Shown here in pieces: positions 23,966 through 32,186 of a stretch of DNA of 64,000 nt (positions within the stretch are counted from its first letter, which is position 1; each line of letters opens with the position of its first letter). The DNA lies in contig NZ_QLSX01000014.1 in NCBI RefSeq assembly GCF_003268885.1, positions 1 to 64,000 on the forward strand. Direction: 5' to 3'. The stretch is from Onishia taeanensis (GTDB lineage: Bacteria > Pseudomonadota > Gammaproteobacteria > Pseudomonadales > Halomonadaceae). Below the pieces are notes generated by a model. That model was not told the origin of the DNA, searched no databases, and worked only from the letters and a program-made list of their open reading frames with translations. Position numbers and translations under genes: made by a program.

Positions 23966-24679
23966 TCAGGCCTCCTCGGGTGCGGGCTGGCCACGGCGCA
24001 CGTAGCGCTCCAGGCGCGCGAAGAGCGCGGTGGAGGTCAGGGTCATCAGCAGGTAGATGACGCCGGCGGCGGCGTAGAACAGGAAGTGGGCCCGGGTGCT
24101 GGCGGCGGCCTGCTGAATGGTGAAGAACAGCTCGCTGAAACCGATGACGCTGATCAGGGCGGTGTCCTTGATCAGGATCAGCCACAGATTGGACATGCCG
24201 GGCAGGGCGTTGGGCAGCATGGCGGGAATCACGATGCGGTGAAAGCGCGCCCAGGTGGAGAAGCCGAAGGCGTCGGCCGCCTCTAGCTGGCCCTTGGGAA
24301 TGGCCAGGATGGCGCCGCGCAGTACCTCGGTCATGTAGGCGCCCTGGACGAAGGCCAGCACGCCAACGGCGGTAACGAAGCCATTGATGGCGATCTGGCC
24401 AGGCAGCCCCATGGCGTGGATCAGCGCGGTGAGCGCCTGAGAGCCTGCGTAGTAAAGCAGGATGATCAGCAGCAGTTCGGGGACGGCGCGAACCGCCGTC
24501 GAGTAGGCGGTGGCCAGGCCGCGCAGCGGGGCCCAGGGGCTTAAACGCGCGCTGGCGCCGATCAGGCCCAGCACCAGGCCGATGGCATAGGCCAGTACGG
24601 CGATCTCAAGGGTCGTCAGGGCACCCTGGAGAATGGGGCCGGCCCAGTCGAGCAACCCCTCTTGGGAAACCGTGTTCAT
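23966..24679 (-). CDS. Polar/basic amino-acid ABC transporter permease (HisQ type)
   Basis: A 237-residue inner-membrane permease with the HAAT-family loop RGAILAIPKGQLEAADAFGFSTWARFHRIVIPAML and about five membrane segments. Its start at 24679 (MNTVSQEGLLDW) is preferred over the upstream frame because the AAGGA lies ahead of it and the extension is not protein-like. It forms a heterodimeric channel with the neighbouring permease. The two are nearly adjacent on the same strand. Confidence 0.87.
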   Translation of the reverse strand: MNTVSQEGLLDWAGPILQGALTTLEIAVLAYAIGLVLGLIGASARLSPWAPLRGLATAYSTAVRAVPELLLIILLYYAGSQALTALIHAMGLPGQIAINGFVTAVGVLAFVQGAYMTEVLRGAILAIPKGQLEAADAFGFSTWARFHRIVIPAMLPNALPGMSNLWLILIKDTALISVIGFSELFFTIQQAAASTRAHFLFYAAAGVIYLLMTLTSTALFARLERYVRRGQPAPEEA

Positions 24680-24763
24680 GGTGTGTCGCGTCCTTGATAA
24701 GACAGGGCGAGGCCGGCAGGCGGCAATGGCCACCTGCCGGGCGAACGTCGTCGAGGACCGGGA

Positions 24764-25531
24764 TCAGGTGCAGATGTCGGTGCCGAAGTATTCCTCGGAC
24801 AGGGTGCTGCAGGTGCCGTCGTCACGGACCTGGGTGATGGCTGCATCAATCTTCGTCTTCAGGGCGTCGTCGCCCTTGCGGATGCCGATGCCCACGCCTT
24901 CGCCGTAGGCCTCGTGGCGCGGGGCGGTGGCCTTGATCTCGTAGCCGTCGGCTTCGTCGCGCTCCAGGAACTCGGTCATGGCGATCTTGTCGGCCAGGAT
25001 CACGTCCAGGCGGCCGGCCAGTAGATCACGATTGACCTGTTCGGCCTGATCGTAGAGGCGGATGTCGCCGACGTTGTCGCGCAGGGCGCGACGGGCATAG
25101 GTGGCGTTGGTGGTGGCGGACTGCACGCCAAGTACCAGACCGTCCAGGCCTTGCGGAACCTCGAGGGCGAGATCGTCGGCGGCCACGAAGGCGCCCGGCG
25201 TGAAGTAATAGGGCTGGCTGAAGTCGATGACCCGTTGGCGTGCCTTGGTGATCGACATCGAGTTCATGATCATGTCGATGCGGCCGGATTTCAGCGACGG
25301 GATGATGCCGCTCCAGCCGGTGGGGGTGATCTCGCATGCCTCGTCCATGGCCTCGCAGATGGCCATACCCAGCTCAACCTCGAAGCCGGTCCATTCGCCT
25401 GAGGCTGAGGTATAGGTGAAGGGCGGGTAGGGCTCGGCAGAAATGCCGATCTTCAGCGGCTCGGCGGCCTGGGCCGTCATACTCAGGCCGAGCGTCAGGG
25501 CGGCGGCGGTCATCATCAGGGTGCGTTTCAT
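24764..25531 (-). CDS. Polar/basic amino-acid ABC transporter substrate-binding protein
   Basis: A 255-residue periplasmic protein with a clear signal peptide (MKRTLMMTAAALTLGLSMTAQA). The family-3 solute-binding signature is visible: GFEVELGMAICEAM, then GWSGIIPSLKSGRIDMIMNSMSITKAR. It is of the HisJ/ArgT/AotJ type that binds Arg, Lys, His or ornithine. With an arginine-type transaminase and decarboxylase in the same operon, arginine or a methylated basic amino acid is the likely ligand. Confidence 0.88.
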   Translation of the reverse strand: MKRTLMMTAAALTLGLSMTAQAAEPLKIGISAEPYPPFTYTSASGEWTGFEVELGMAICEAMDEACEITPTGWSGIIPSLKSGRIDMIMNSMSITKARQRVIDFSQPYYFTPGAFVAADDLALEVPQGLDGLVLGVQSATTNATYARRALRDNVGDIRLYDQAEQVNRDLLAGRLDVILADKIAMTEFLERDEADGYEIKATAPRHEAYGEGVGIGIRKGDDALKTKIDAAITQVRDDGTCSTLSEEYFGTDICT

Positions 25532-25597
25532 TGTGGTCTCCTTGGCTTTTTAAAGCTCTTGTGGGTCTTGCATCAGGGGGGTGTGACATCGGCGCTG

Positions 25598-26401
25598 CTA
25601 GCAAACGGTCGGTGCCACGAAGTGACGACAGCGCTCGTGATCGCTGTCCTCGAAGACATCGCTCGGGGTGCCGGCGACGCCGACGACACCGCGATCGAGA
25701 AATACCACCTGGTCGGATACATCTCGGGCGAAGGCCATCTCATGGGTCACCAGCACCATGGTGCGTCCTTCGTCGGCCAGGCCGCGGATGACGCTGAGTA
25801 CCTCGCTGACCCGCTCCGGGTCCAGCGCCGACGTCGGCTCATCGAACAACAGCAGCCGCGGTTCCATGGCCAGCGCGCGGGCGATCGCTACCCGCTGCTG
25901 CTGGCCGCCGGAAAGATAGGCCGGATAGCTGTCGCGTTTGTCGGCCATGCCGACCCGCTCCAGGTAGTGTTCGGCGAGGGCATTGGCGCGACGCCGTGAC
26001 AGGCCCTTGACCCGCATCGGGGCCTCGGTGACGTTGCCAAGCACCGTGAAATGGGGCCAGAGGTTGAACTGCTGGAAGACCATGCTGACCTTGGCGCGCA
26101 GCCGCTGCAGCTGGCGCCTGTCGAGGCCGACGACGTCGCCCTTGGGGTTGCGGTCGAAGCGAATGGCTTCATCGGCAATCGCTAGTTCGCCGAGGTTGGG
26201 GCGCTCCAGCAGGTTGAGACAGCGCAGCAGGGTGCTCTTGCCCGAGCCGCTGGCGCCGATGATGGAGGTGACGCTGCCCTCGGGGACCTCGAGGGAGACG
26301 TCGCGCAGCACCTCGAGATCGCCGTAGCGCTTGACGAGGTGGCGGGCCTCTACCGCTAGCGTGCTAGAGGCCGACGGAGTGACGTGTAGCGATGATGTCA
26401 T
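25598..26401 (-). CDS. Polar/basic amino-acid ABC transporter ATPase
   Basis: A 267-residue ATPase with Walker A GASGSGKST, signature LSGGQQQRVAIARAL, Walker B LLLFDEPTSALDPE and the switch His in VLVTHEM. It is of the HisP/GlnQ type. ATG 26401 (MTSSLHVTPS) starts 7 nt after the preceding transaminase stop, so it sits within the operon. It powers the importer formed with the two permeases and binding protein downstream. Confidence 0.9.
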   Translation of the reverse strand: MTSSLHVTPSASSTLAVEARHLVKRYGDLEVLRDVSLEVPEGSVTSIIGASGSGKSTLLRCLNLLERPNLGELAIADEAIRFDRNPKGDVVGLDRRQLQRLRAKVSMVFQQFNLWPHFTVLGNVTEAPMRVKGLSRRRANALAEHYLERVGMADKRDSYPAYLSGGQQQRVAIARALAMEPRLLLFDEPTSALDPERVSEVLSVIRGLADEGRTMVLVTHEMAFARDVSDQVVFLDRGVVGVAGTPSDVFEDSDHERCRHFVAPTVC

Positions 26402-26408
26402 AGGCGAT

Positions 26409-27617
26409 TCACTCTGCAGTGGAAAGAGCAGCGGCATCTTCCCGCGCCGCTTCGGCGCAGCGCGCCAGACGCTGGCTGGCCGTGCGCAGACGTTCTTCGT
26501 CGACGGTCAGGCTCAGGCGCACGAAGCCGGCAGCGGAGGGGCCGAAGGCCTCCCCCGACAGCACCGACACGCCCTCGTCGTCGAGCAGGCGGTCGGCGAA
26601 GGTCTGGGAAGAAAGCCCGGTAGCGCGCACGTCGATCATCAGGAACATGCCCGCCGCCGGGGTGATGACGTCGATGGCCGAGCAGTTGGCGAGTGCGGCG
26701 CATACGGCGTCGCGACGCGCCCGGTAGGTCTCGCGCATCAGCTCGCGCTCGGGAAGATCCTGACTGAGGGCATCGCGAGCGGCGTCCTGGATGAACTCCG
26801 GGCAGCCATAGAGCATGCAAAGCGCCAGGTTGGCCATATGGTCGATCAGCTTCTGCGGGCCGAGCACCCAGCCCAGCCGCCAGCCGGTCATGGCATGGGA
26901 CTTGGAGAGGCTGTCGATGACCACGGTGCGGTCGGCCATGACGGGCAGGCTCGCGGCGCAGATGTGTTCGCCCTCGAAGACCAGCTCGGCGTAGACCTCA
27001 TCGGAGATCAGCCATAGGTCATGGCGATGGCACAGCGCGGCAATGGCGGCCCAGGATTTGGCGTCGATCAGCTGGCCGGTGGGGTTGTGGGGGCTGTTGA
27101 GCATGATCGCCCGGGTGCGCGGGGTGATCGCGGCCTCGATGTCGGCGACATCCAGGCGGAAGTCGTCGTCGCCGCGCAGCGGAATGTGCACCATGCGGGC
27201 GCCGGTTGAGCGCAGCACGGCTTCATAGGTGACGTAGCTCGGCTCGGGGACGATCACCTCGTCGTCGGGGTCGAGCAGGCACTGGGCGGTGGCATAGAGG
27301 CCGCACTGGGCACCCGCCATGACGATCAGCTGATCCGGTGTGGCATTGACGCCGTGGGCGCGATACCGCGCGGCGATGGCCTCGCGCAGGTCCTGCTTGC
27401 CCTGAACGTCGGGATAATGGGTGGCGCCGCCGCGCAGGCTCGCCACTGCACTCTCGACGATCGGTGCCGGGGTCGCGAAGTCCGGGTCGCCCACCGACAG
27501 CACCGTGATGTCCTCGCCGGCGGCCTTGCGCGCCAGCGCCCGGTTGTGGATATCCCAGGCGGCGGCGCCTTCGCCGGCAATACGCTCGGTCAGGCGGGAG
27601 AATCGCATCGCCGTCAT
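26409..27617 (-). CDS. aruH: Arginine:pyruvate transaminase-like aminotransferase
   Basis: A 402-residue fold-type I PLP aminotransferase. The opening RFSRLTERIAGEGAAAWDIHNRAL, the block SLSKSHAMTGWRLGW with the PLP Lys, and GVSVLSGEAFGPSAAGFVRL match my recollection of Pseudomonas AruH, which converts L-arginine and pyruvate to 2-ketoarginine and alanine. An AruI-like decarboxylase, a basic amino-acid importer and an aldehyde dehydrogenase in the same operon support the arginine transaminase route. A methylated basic amino acid such as trimethyllysine is an alternative substrate, given the dioxygenase and betaine-binding protein in the operon. ATGA overlap with the preceding gene. Confidence 0.82.
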   Translation of the reverse strand: MTAMRFSRLTERIAGEGAAAWDIHNRALARKAAGEDITVLSVGDPDFATPAPIVESAVASLRGGATHYPDVQGKQDLREAIAARYRAHGVNATPDQLIVMAGAQCGLYATAQCLLDPDDEVIVPEPSYVTYEAVLRSTGARMVHIPLRGDDDFRLDVADIEAAITPRTRAIMLNSPHNPTGQLIDAKSWAAIAALCHRHDLWLISDEVYAELVFEGEHICAASLPVMADRTVVIDSLSKSHAMTGWRLGWVLGPQKLIDHMANLALCMLYGCPEFIQDAARDALSQDLPERELMRETYRARRDAVCAALANCSAIDVITPAAGMFLMIDVRATGLSSQTFADRLLDDEGVSVLSGEAFGPSAAGFVRLSLTVDEERLRTASQRLARCAEAAREDAAALSTAE

Positions 27618-28558
27618 AGGCTGGCCTCCACCGCCGTCAGGGCGTCGTGGCCGTCACGGGTCTCGACGCCCTCGAGGAAGGCGGCCACGCGCTCGGGGTG
27701 GTCGGCCAGCCAGTCATGGGCCACGACGTCGAGGTCGCGTTCCTGAAGGCTGTAGGCGCTGATGAACTCGCTCTGCTCATCGGCCGAGAACACGAACTGA
27801 TCGAGTAGCTGGGTGAGGTTCGGGTTGGCCTCGGCGTAGGCCTTGGAAACGATGGTCTTGACGTCGCTGCGGCCGTTGTCGGGGCCGAAGACGCCTTGCG
27901 GATCGTCGAGGATGCGGGTGTCGTATTCCGGCACCATCCAGTGCGGCGTCCAGCCGTAATACAGCACCCACTTCTGCTCTGCCACGGCGGATTTGACCAT
28001 GGACAGCATGCCCGGCGTCGAGGAGGCCGCGATATCCCAGTCGCCAAGACCGTAGGTATTGGCGCTGATGGCGCCGTCGAGCATGTCGGTGACCGTGGAA
28101 CCACTCTCGATGCTGAAGATGCGGTTGTCGAAGCGCTCTGCCACGTCTGGGTCGGCCAGCTGCTCGGCACTGGTGATGCCGGCCTCATACACGTAGCCCG
28201 GTACGGCGAAGCCCATGCGGGCGCCGTTGACGTTGTTGCCAAGATCGACGATGGCGCCGGCCTGCATGGCGGCGTCGTAGCTCTCCTGCTGCGCGGGCAG
28301 CCAGCCGGCCAGGAAAGCATCGCTGTCGCCGGTTTGCAGGGTGTTGTAGCCCACTGTCGAGCTGAGTTCCTGGATCTCGATGGTATAGCCCAGCGGCTTG
28401 ATGAGCTGCGAGAAAATCTCACTCTTGACGGTCACGCCCGGCCAGGGCGGTACCACCAGGCTGAGGGTGTCGTCCCGGTCGGTGTTGGTGTCGGCGAGGG
28501 CGGGGCCGGCCAGGGCCAGGCTCGCGAGCAGGGTCAGGGTGCTGCGTGACGACTTCAT
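27614..28558 (-). CDS. Glycine betaine/quaternary-amine ABC substrate-binding protein (ProX/OpuAC type)
   Basis: A 314-residue periplasmic protein with a signal peptide (MKSSRSTLTLLASLALAGPALA) and the OpuAC fold. Aromatic positions typical of the quaternary-amine cage are seen in PPWPGVT, FLAGWLPAQQ and YYGWTPHW. It starts at ATG 28558; the longer frame is not protein-like. No cognate ProV/ProW genes are nearby, so it must use a transporter encoded elsewhere or act with the amino-acid importer. A paralogue lies at 61116-62063. The placement between the AruI- and AruH-like genes is unusual and suggests that the operon handles a trimethylammonium compound. Confidence 0.88.
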   Translation of the reverse strand: MKSSRSTLTLLASLALAGPALADTNTDRDDTLSLVVPPWPGVTVKSEIFSQLIKPLGYTIEIQELSSTVGYNTLQTGDSDAFLAGWLPAQQESYDAAMQAGAIVDLGNNVNGARMGFAVPGYVYEAGITSAEQLADPDVAERFDNRIFSIESGSTVTDMLDGAISANTYGLGDWDIAASSTPGMLSMVKSAVAEQKWVLYYGWTPHWMVPEYDTRILDDPQGVFGPDNGRSDVKTIVSKAYAEANPNLTQLLDQFVFSADEQSEFISAYSLQERDLDVVAHDWLADHPERVAAFLEGVETRDGHDALTAVEASL

Positions 28559-28628
28559 GCGTAGACGTCTCCTTATCGTTGTTGTGAGCCGGCAATGCCG
28601 GCCCATGGCGGTTCGAGGCCCCGGGGCG

Positions 28629-30251
28629 TTAGAGCGACGCGGCCCAGGCGGCGGCATCGACCTCAATGATCAGCGGGCTTGCGGCGTCGTCGAGCCGGCC
28701 CAGGGCGTCGTGCAGGCTCGCCGGGTCGGTCACGCTGAGGTAGCGGCAGGCATAGGCCTCGGCCAGGGCACGGAAGTCTGGCGCGGCCAGGTCCACGCCC
28801 AGGTGCGGGATGTCGCTTAGCGACATGTAGCGGCGAATCTCGTCATAGCCGTCGTTGTTCCAGATCACCACGGCGACCGGCCGGCCAAGGTCGCGGGCGG
28901 TGCCAAGCTCGCCGAGCACGAACTGCAGGCCGCCATCGCCGACCAGGGCGACCACCGGCAGGTCGGGCCGTGCCGTGGCGGCGCCAAGGGCGGCGGGCAG
29001 GCCGTAGCCGAGGGTGCCGAAGCCGGTCGCGGCGTTGAACCAGCGGCGCGGGGCCGGCATCGAGGCCAGGAAGTTGCCGGCATAGACCGGGCCCGTGGAA
29101 TCGCCGACCACGATGGCGTCGGGCAGCGCCGCGCGCAGGGTGGCGTAGAGCGGCACATAGGGCGCGAGCTCCTGGTCGTCGGCGAGGGCCAGCGCGCCGC
29201 GCACCTCGTCGGCCCGGTCGGCGCCATTGCGGGCAGAAGCATGCTGCACAGAGGCATCGGCCGGCTGCTGACTCAACTGACTGAAAAGTCCGCGCATGGC
29301 CTGGCCGGCCTCGGCGAGCATGGCCAGGTCCGCCGCCTGGTTGCGGCCCAACTGCTGGGGGTCGATATCGACCCGGATCAGGCGGCCATCGAGCCGGAAA
29401 CCGCCGTCGAATACCAGGTCGTAGTCGGTCTCGCCGATCTCGGTGCCCAGCGCCAGCACCACGTCGGCCTCGGCGGCCAGCCGCCGAGCGGCAGGCAGGC
29501 TTATGGTGGCGCCCAGATCCAGCGGGTGATCCTGACCCAATACGCCCTTGGCGTTGATGGTGGTGAAGGCCGGGGCATCGAGGCGTTCGACCAGTGCCTG
29601 AGCCGCCTCGGGAGCGGCGACGGTGCCGCCGCCGAGCAGCACCAGCGGGCGTTCGGCGTTGGCGAGCCAGTCGGCGGCCAATGCCAGGGCCTCCGGCGCC
29701 GGGGCCGGCGGAAAGACGTGCGCCGGGGAGGGCGAGCCCTCAGGCATCGGTGTTGCCATCACATCGAGCGGGATCTCGATATGCACCGGGCCCGGGCGGG
29801 CGCTCGCGAACACCGCGAAGGCGCGAGCCAGCACTTCTGGCAGTGCCGTCGGCTCATGCAGGGTGTGGCTGAACACGCTGACGCCAGACAGCGTCTCGCC
29901 CTGATGGGGCATCTCGTGAAGCCGCCCCTGGCCGCGGCCCAGGCTGGCGCGTTGGTTGACGCTCGAGATGACGAGCATCGGCACCGAGTCGGCCAGCGCC
30001 TGACCCATGGCGGTGGCGATGTTGGTCATGCCGGGCCCGCTGATGATGAAGCAGGCCGCCGGCTTGCCGCTGGCGCGGGCGTAGCCGTCGGCCATGAAAC
30101 CGGCGCCCTGTTCATGGCGTGGCGTGATGTGGGCAAGCCCGCTGGTGCCCAGGGCGCGATACAGTTCGATGGTATGCACGCCGGGGATGCCGAAGGCAGT
30201 GTCGACGCCGTAGGCCTCGAGCAGGGCGACGAGTTGCTGGGCACAGGTCAT
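28629..30251 (-). CDS. aruI: ThDP-dependent 2-keto acid decarboxylase, AruI (2-ketoarginine decarboxylase)-like
   Basis: A 540-residue three-domain ThDP enzyme: an N-terminal PYR domain with the catalytic Glu in RHEQGAGFMADGYAR, a central domain, and a C-terminal PP domain with the GDG...NN cofactor motif (GDGGLQF, ending IWNND). The opening FGIPGVHTIELYRAL matches 5-guanidino-2-oxopentanoate decarboxylase (AruI) as I remember it. It would convert 2-ketoarginine to 4-guanidinobutanal; an analogue is possible. The start overlaps the HD gene stop (ATGA), so expression is coupled to the dioxygenase/HD pair. Confidence 0.8.
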   Translation of the reverse strand: MTCAQQLVALLEAYGVDTAFGIPGVHTIELYRALGTSGLAHITPRHEQGAGFMADGYARASGKPAACFIISGPGMTNIATAMGQALADSVPMLVISSVNQRASLGRGQGRLHEMPHQGETLSGVSVFSHTLHEPTALPEVLARAFAVFASARPGPVHIEIPLDVMATPMPEGSPSPAHVFPPAPAPEALALAADWLANAERPLVLLGGGTVAAPEAAQALVERLDAPAFTTINAKGVLGQDHPLDLGATISLPAARRLAAEADVVLALGTEIGETDYDLVFDGGFRLDGRLIRVDIDPQQLGRNQAADLAMLAEAGQAMRGLFSQLSQQPADASVQHASARNGADRADEVRGALALADDQELAPYVPLYATLRAALPDAIVVGDSTGPVYAGNFLASMPAPRRWFNAATGFGTLGYGLPAALGAATARPDLPVVALVGDGGLQFVLGELGTARDLGRPVAVVIWNNDGYDEIRRYMSLSDIPHLGVDLAAPDFRALAEAYACRYLSVTDPASLHDALGRLDDAASPLIIEVDAAAWAASL

Positions 30252-30835
30252 GGCGCTGTCGCCTCCTCGCGGATCGCCGGCAGGCCGCCGAACGGGTCTC
30301 GGTTCAGCACGCGCTCGACCATCGGCACGAAGTGGTCAAGCGGCAGGGTGTCGTAGTCGGGGTCGAAGCTGGCCTGATCCCAGTCGTCGCAGAAGCGCAC
30401 CGTGCGCGCATAGGCGGGATGGTCCGCAAATTGCTCGCGTGCGTGGCGATCCAGGCCGAAGAAGTGGCGGTAGTGATAACCCTGAAAGAGCTCGTGGTGG
30501 CGAATCATCCAGGTGTTCAACGGGTCGATGAACGGCTCGAGAATCCCGGCCGCGATCTCGGCATGGTTGGCCGGCGACAGGTCGTCGCCGATGTCATGCA
30601 GCAGGGCGCAGACCACCATTTCCTCGTCGGCACCGTCGCGCAGTGCCCGAGTGGCGGTCTGCAGGCTGTGTTCAAAGCGATCCACCGGATAGCCGTGAGT
30701 GTCGCCTGCCAGGCGGTGAAGGTGCTCGAGCACCCGCCGCGGGGCGTCGGCCACGTAGTCGCGAAAGCGATCATCGATCAGCGCCCACTCGTCGCGGCGG
30801 GCTTCACCGAAATGCCGGAAGCTGGCCTTTATCAT
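30248..30835 (-). CDS. HD-domain protein, PhnZ/TmpB-like putative diiron oxygenase
   Basis: A 195-residue HD-fold protein. Candidate metal ligands are H56, H80-D81 (ALLHDIGDDL), H91, H113/H114 and an Asp near 155 (CDDWDQASFDPDYD). The 24-residue spacing between H56 and H80 equals that between the first His and the HD pair in PhnZ. PhnZ and TmpB are mixed-valent diiron oxygenases that oxidatively cleave a hydroxylated phosphonate, and TmpB works with TmpA, a gamma-butyrobetaine-hydroxylase homologue. Here the gene overlaps the preceding 2OG dioxygenase by 4 bp, so the two probably act in sequence. An ordinary HD phosphohydrolase remains possible. Confidence 0.7.
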   Translation of the reverse strand: MIKASFRHFGEARRDEWALIDDRFRDYVADAPRRVLEHLHRLAGDTHGYPVDRFEHSLQTATRALRDGADEEMVVCALLHDIGDDLSPANHAEIAAGILEPFIDPLNTWMIRHHELFQGYHYRHFFGLDRHAREQFADHPAYARTVRFCDDWDQASFDPDYDTLPLDHFVPMVERVLNRDPFGGLPAIREEATAP

Positions 30836-31983
30836 GCGGCCTCCTCGGCGCTGGCCAGCTGCTGGCGCAGCACCAGACGGCGGCTGGCGGTGCTGTCGCG
30901 ATCCACGTAGCCCTGGCGCAGGTGGCGCACGCCGCCGGCCAGCTCGAAGGCGCGACGACCGTGCAGCAGGCGGTAGTTGTCCATGATCAGCATCTGGCCC
31001 GGATCGAGCTTGAGGTTCAGGGTCAGCTCGTCGGAGGTGATCAGCTGGTAGAAGGCCTGACGGGCGGCGTAGTAGCGCGCCAGTTCCTCGGCGGGCAGTG
31101 CCTCGACGCGCTCGGTACGATTGCTGTAGCGCACGCGGAAAATGCGCCCCTGGCTGTCGAGTTCGATCAGCGGTCCCTCGCTCTCAAGCCAGGTGGTCGC
31201 GTCGCGGTAGCGGAAGCCCGGCGAAACCCGGGTCAGGCAGTCGAAGGCCGCCGGGTCGCGCTCACGAAGCAGCTGGGCCGCCCGGTAGCCGTCGGCCAGG
31301 GTGCTGTCGCCGCCGTCGGCGGCATTGGTCAGGCAGTGCAGCCAGATATAGCCGGGAATCGGGTCGCGATAGGGGTTGTCGGTATGCGGTTCCAGGCCGC
31401 GCTGGGTCATGGTCAGGTCATAGGCATTGGCCACCGATTTGACGTCGGCAATGCCGCCCCAGTTGGTGCGGCGCAGCGGCCCGACACGCTCCATAAGCGC
31501 CTGCATGCCATCCTCTTCGGTGGGCACACCGGAGACCACGACGAAGCCGTTGCGATGCAGCCCCTCGAGCATCTCGAGCAGGGCGGCATCGTCGTCGATG
31601 GCGGCAGCGAAGTCGGCATGGTGTGGCTTGGCCCGTTGCGCATCCCACAGCAGGCGTCCCGGGGCGACGAGGTCATCGGCGCTGGCGCGGTCACTGCCTT
31701 GGCGACTGTCGCCGAGCAGCGCGTCCAGCGGGAAGTGAACGTGGTGACCATCGCTGAAGCGCAGGGCCAGGGCATCGTCGACCAGCTCGGCGCGCTCCAG
31801 GGCCAGGTCGAGCGGCAGCTCGGCGGCCTCGATCAGCCGCTGGCCGGTGAGAGGGTCCAGCGTCTCGGCATCGGGCGCCCGTTCTCGCAGCCATAGGGCC
31901 GCGAATTCGCGGGGCTGTGCGTCGATGTCGAGGAGCAGGCGCTGTCCGTCGGCGGACAGCGTTGCCTTGGCGCTTGTGGTCAT
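30832..31983 (-). CDS. Gamma-butyrobetaine hydroxylase/TmpA-like 2OG-Fe(II) dioxygenase (copy 2)
   Basis: A 383-residue dioxygenase closely similar to the 292-1383 protein: the same N-terminal DUF971-like domain, the iron motif HTD in GLEPHTDNPYRDPIPG (about residue 200), the LLHGR distal His and a C-terminal Arg. It has about 20 extra C-terminal residues. It is the first gene of the ten-gene operon 31983 to 21782 and overlaps the HD gene by 4 bp. The pairing with an HD oxygenase resembles TmpA-TmpB, whereas the family in general hydroxylates gamma-butyrobetaine or similar. The divergent promoter is shared with the regulator at 32187. Confidence 0.83.
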   Translation of the reverse strand: MTTSAKATLSADGQRLLLDIDAQPREFAALWLRERAPDAETLDPLTGQRLIEAAELPLDLALERAELVDDALALRFSDGHHVHFPLDALLGDSRQGSDRASADDLVAPGRLLWDAQRAKPHHADFAAAIDDDAALLEMLEGLHRNGFVVVSGVPTEEDGMQALMERVGPLRRTNWGGIADVKSVANAYDLTMTQRGLEPHTDNPYRDPIPGYIWLHCLTNAADGGDSTLADGYRAAQLLRERDPAAFDCLTRVSPGFRYRDATTWLESEGPLIELDSQGRIFRVRYSNRTERVEALPAEELARYYAARQAFYQLITSDELTLNLKLDPGQMLIMDNYRLLHGRRAFELAGGVRHLRQGYVDRDSTASRRLVLRQQLASAEEAA

Positions 31984-32118
31984 GGCGATGAATCTCCGGG
32001 TAATGCTGAGAGCCTGTTCCTGAGGCTCCTGGGGCGATGTGCTGTACAGATGTGCTGTGGCAGATGCGCTGAGGCGTCATTAGCTCCGTGGCCAGCGGCA
32101 CCGATGACGCGACTCGCT

Positions 32119-32129
32119 TTACCCTAGCG
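32119..32129. promoter_or_regulatory. Conserved box TTACCCTAGCG in divergent promoter (copy 2)
   Basis: It differs at one base from the box at 1438-1448 and sits at almost the same distance (58 versus 57 nt) from the start of the paralogous regulator. It lies in the 203-bp divergent gap 31984-32186 ahead of the ten-gene operon. Confidence 0.5.
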
Positions 32130-32186
32130 GCAGACCGGCCATAGAATTGAACTAAATTAGCCATAAGATTGATATTTTTGGTCAAT

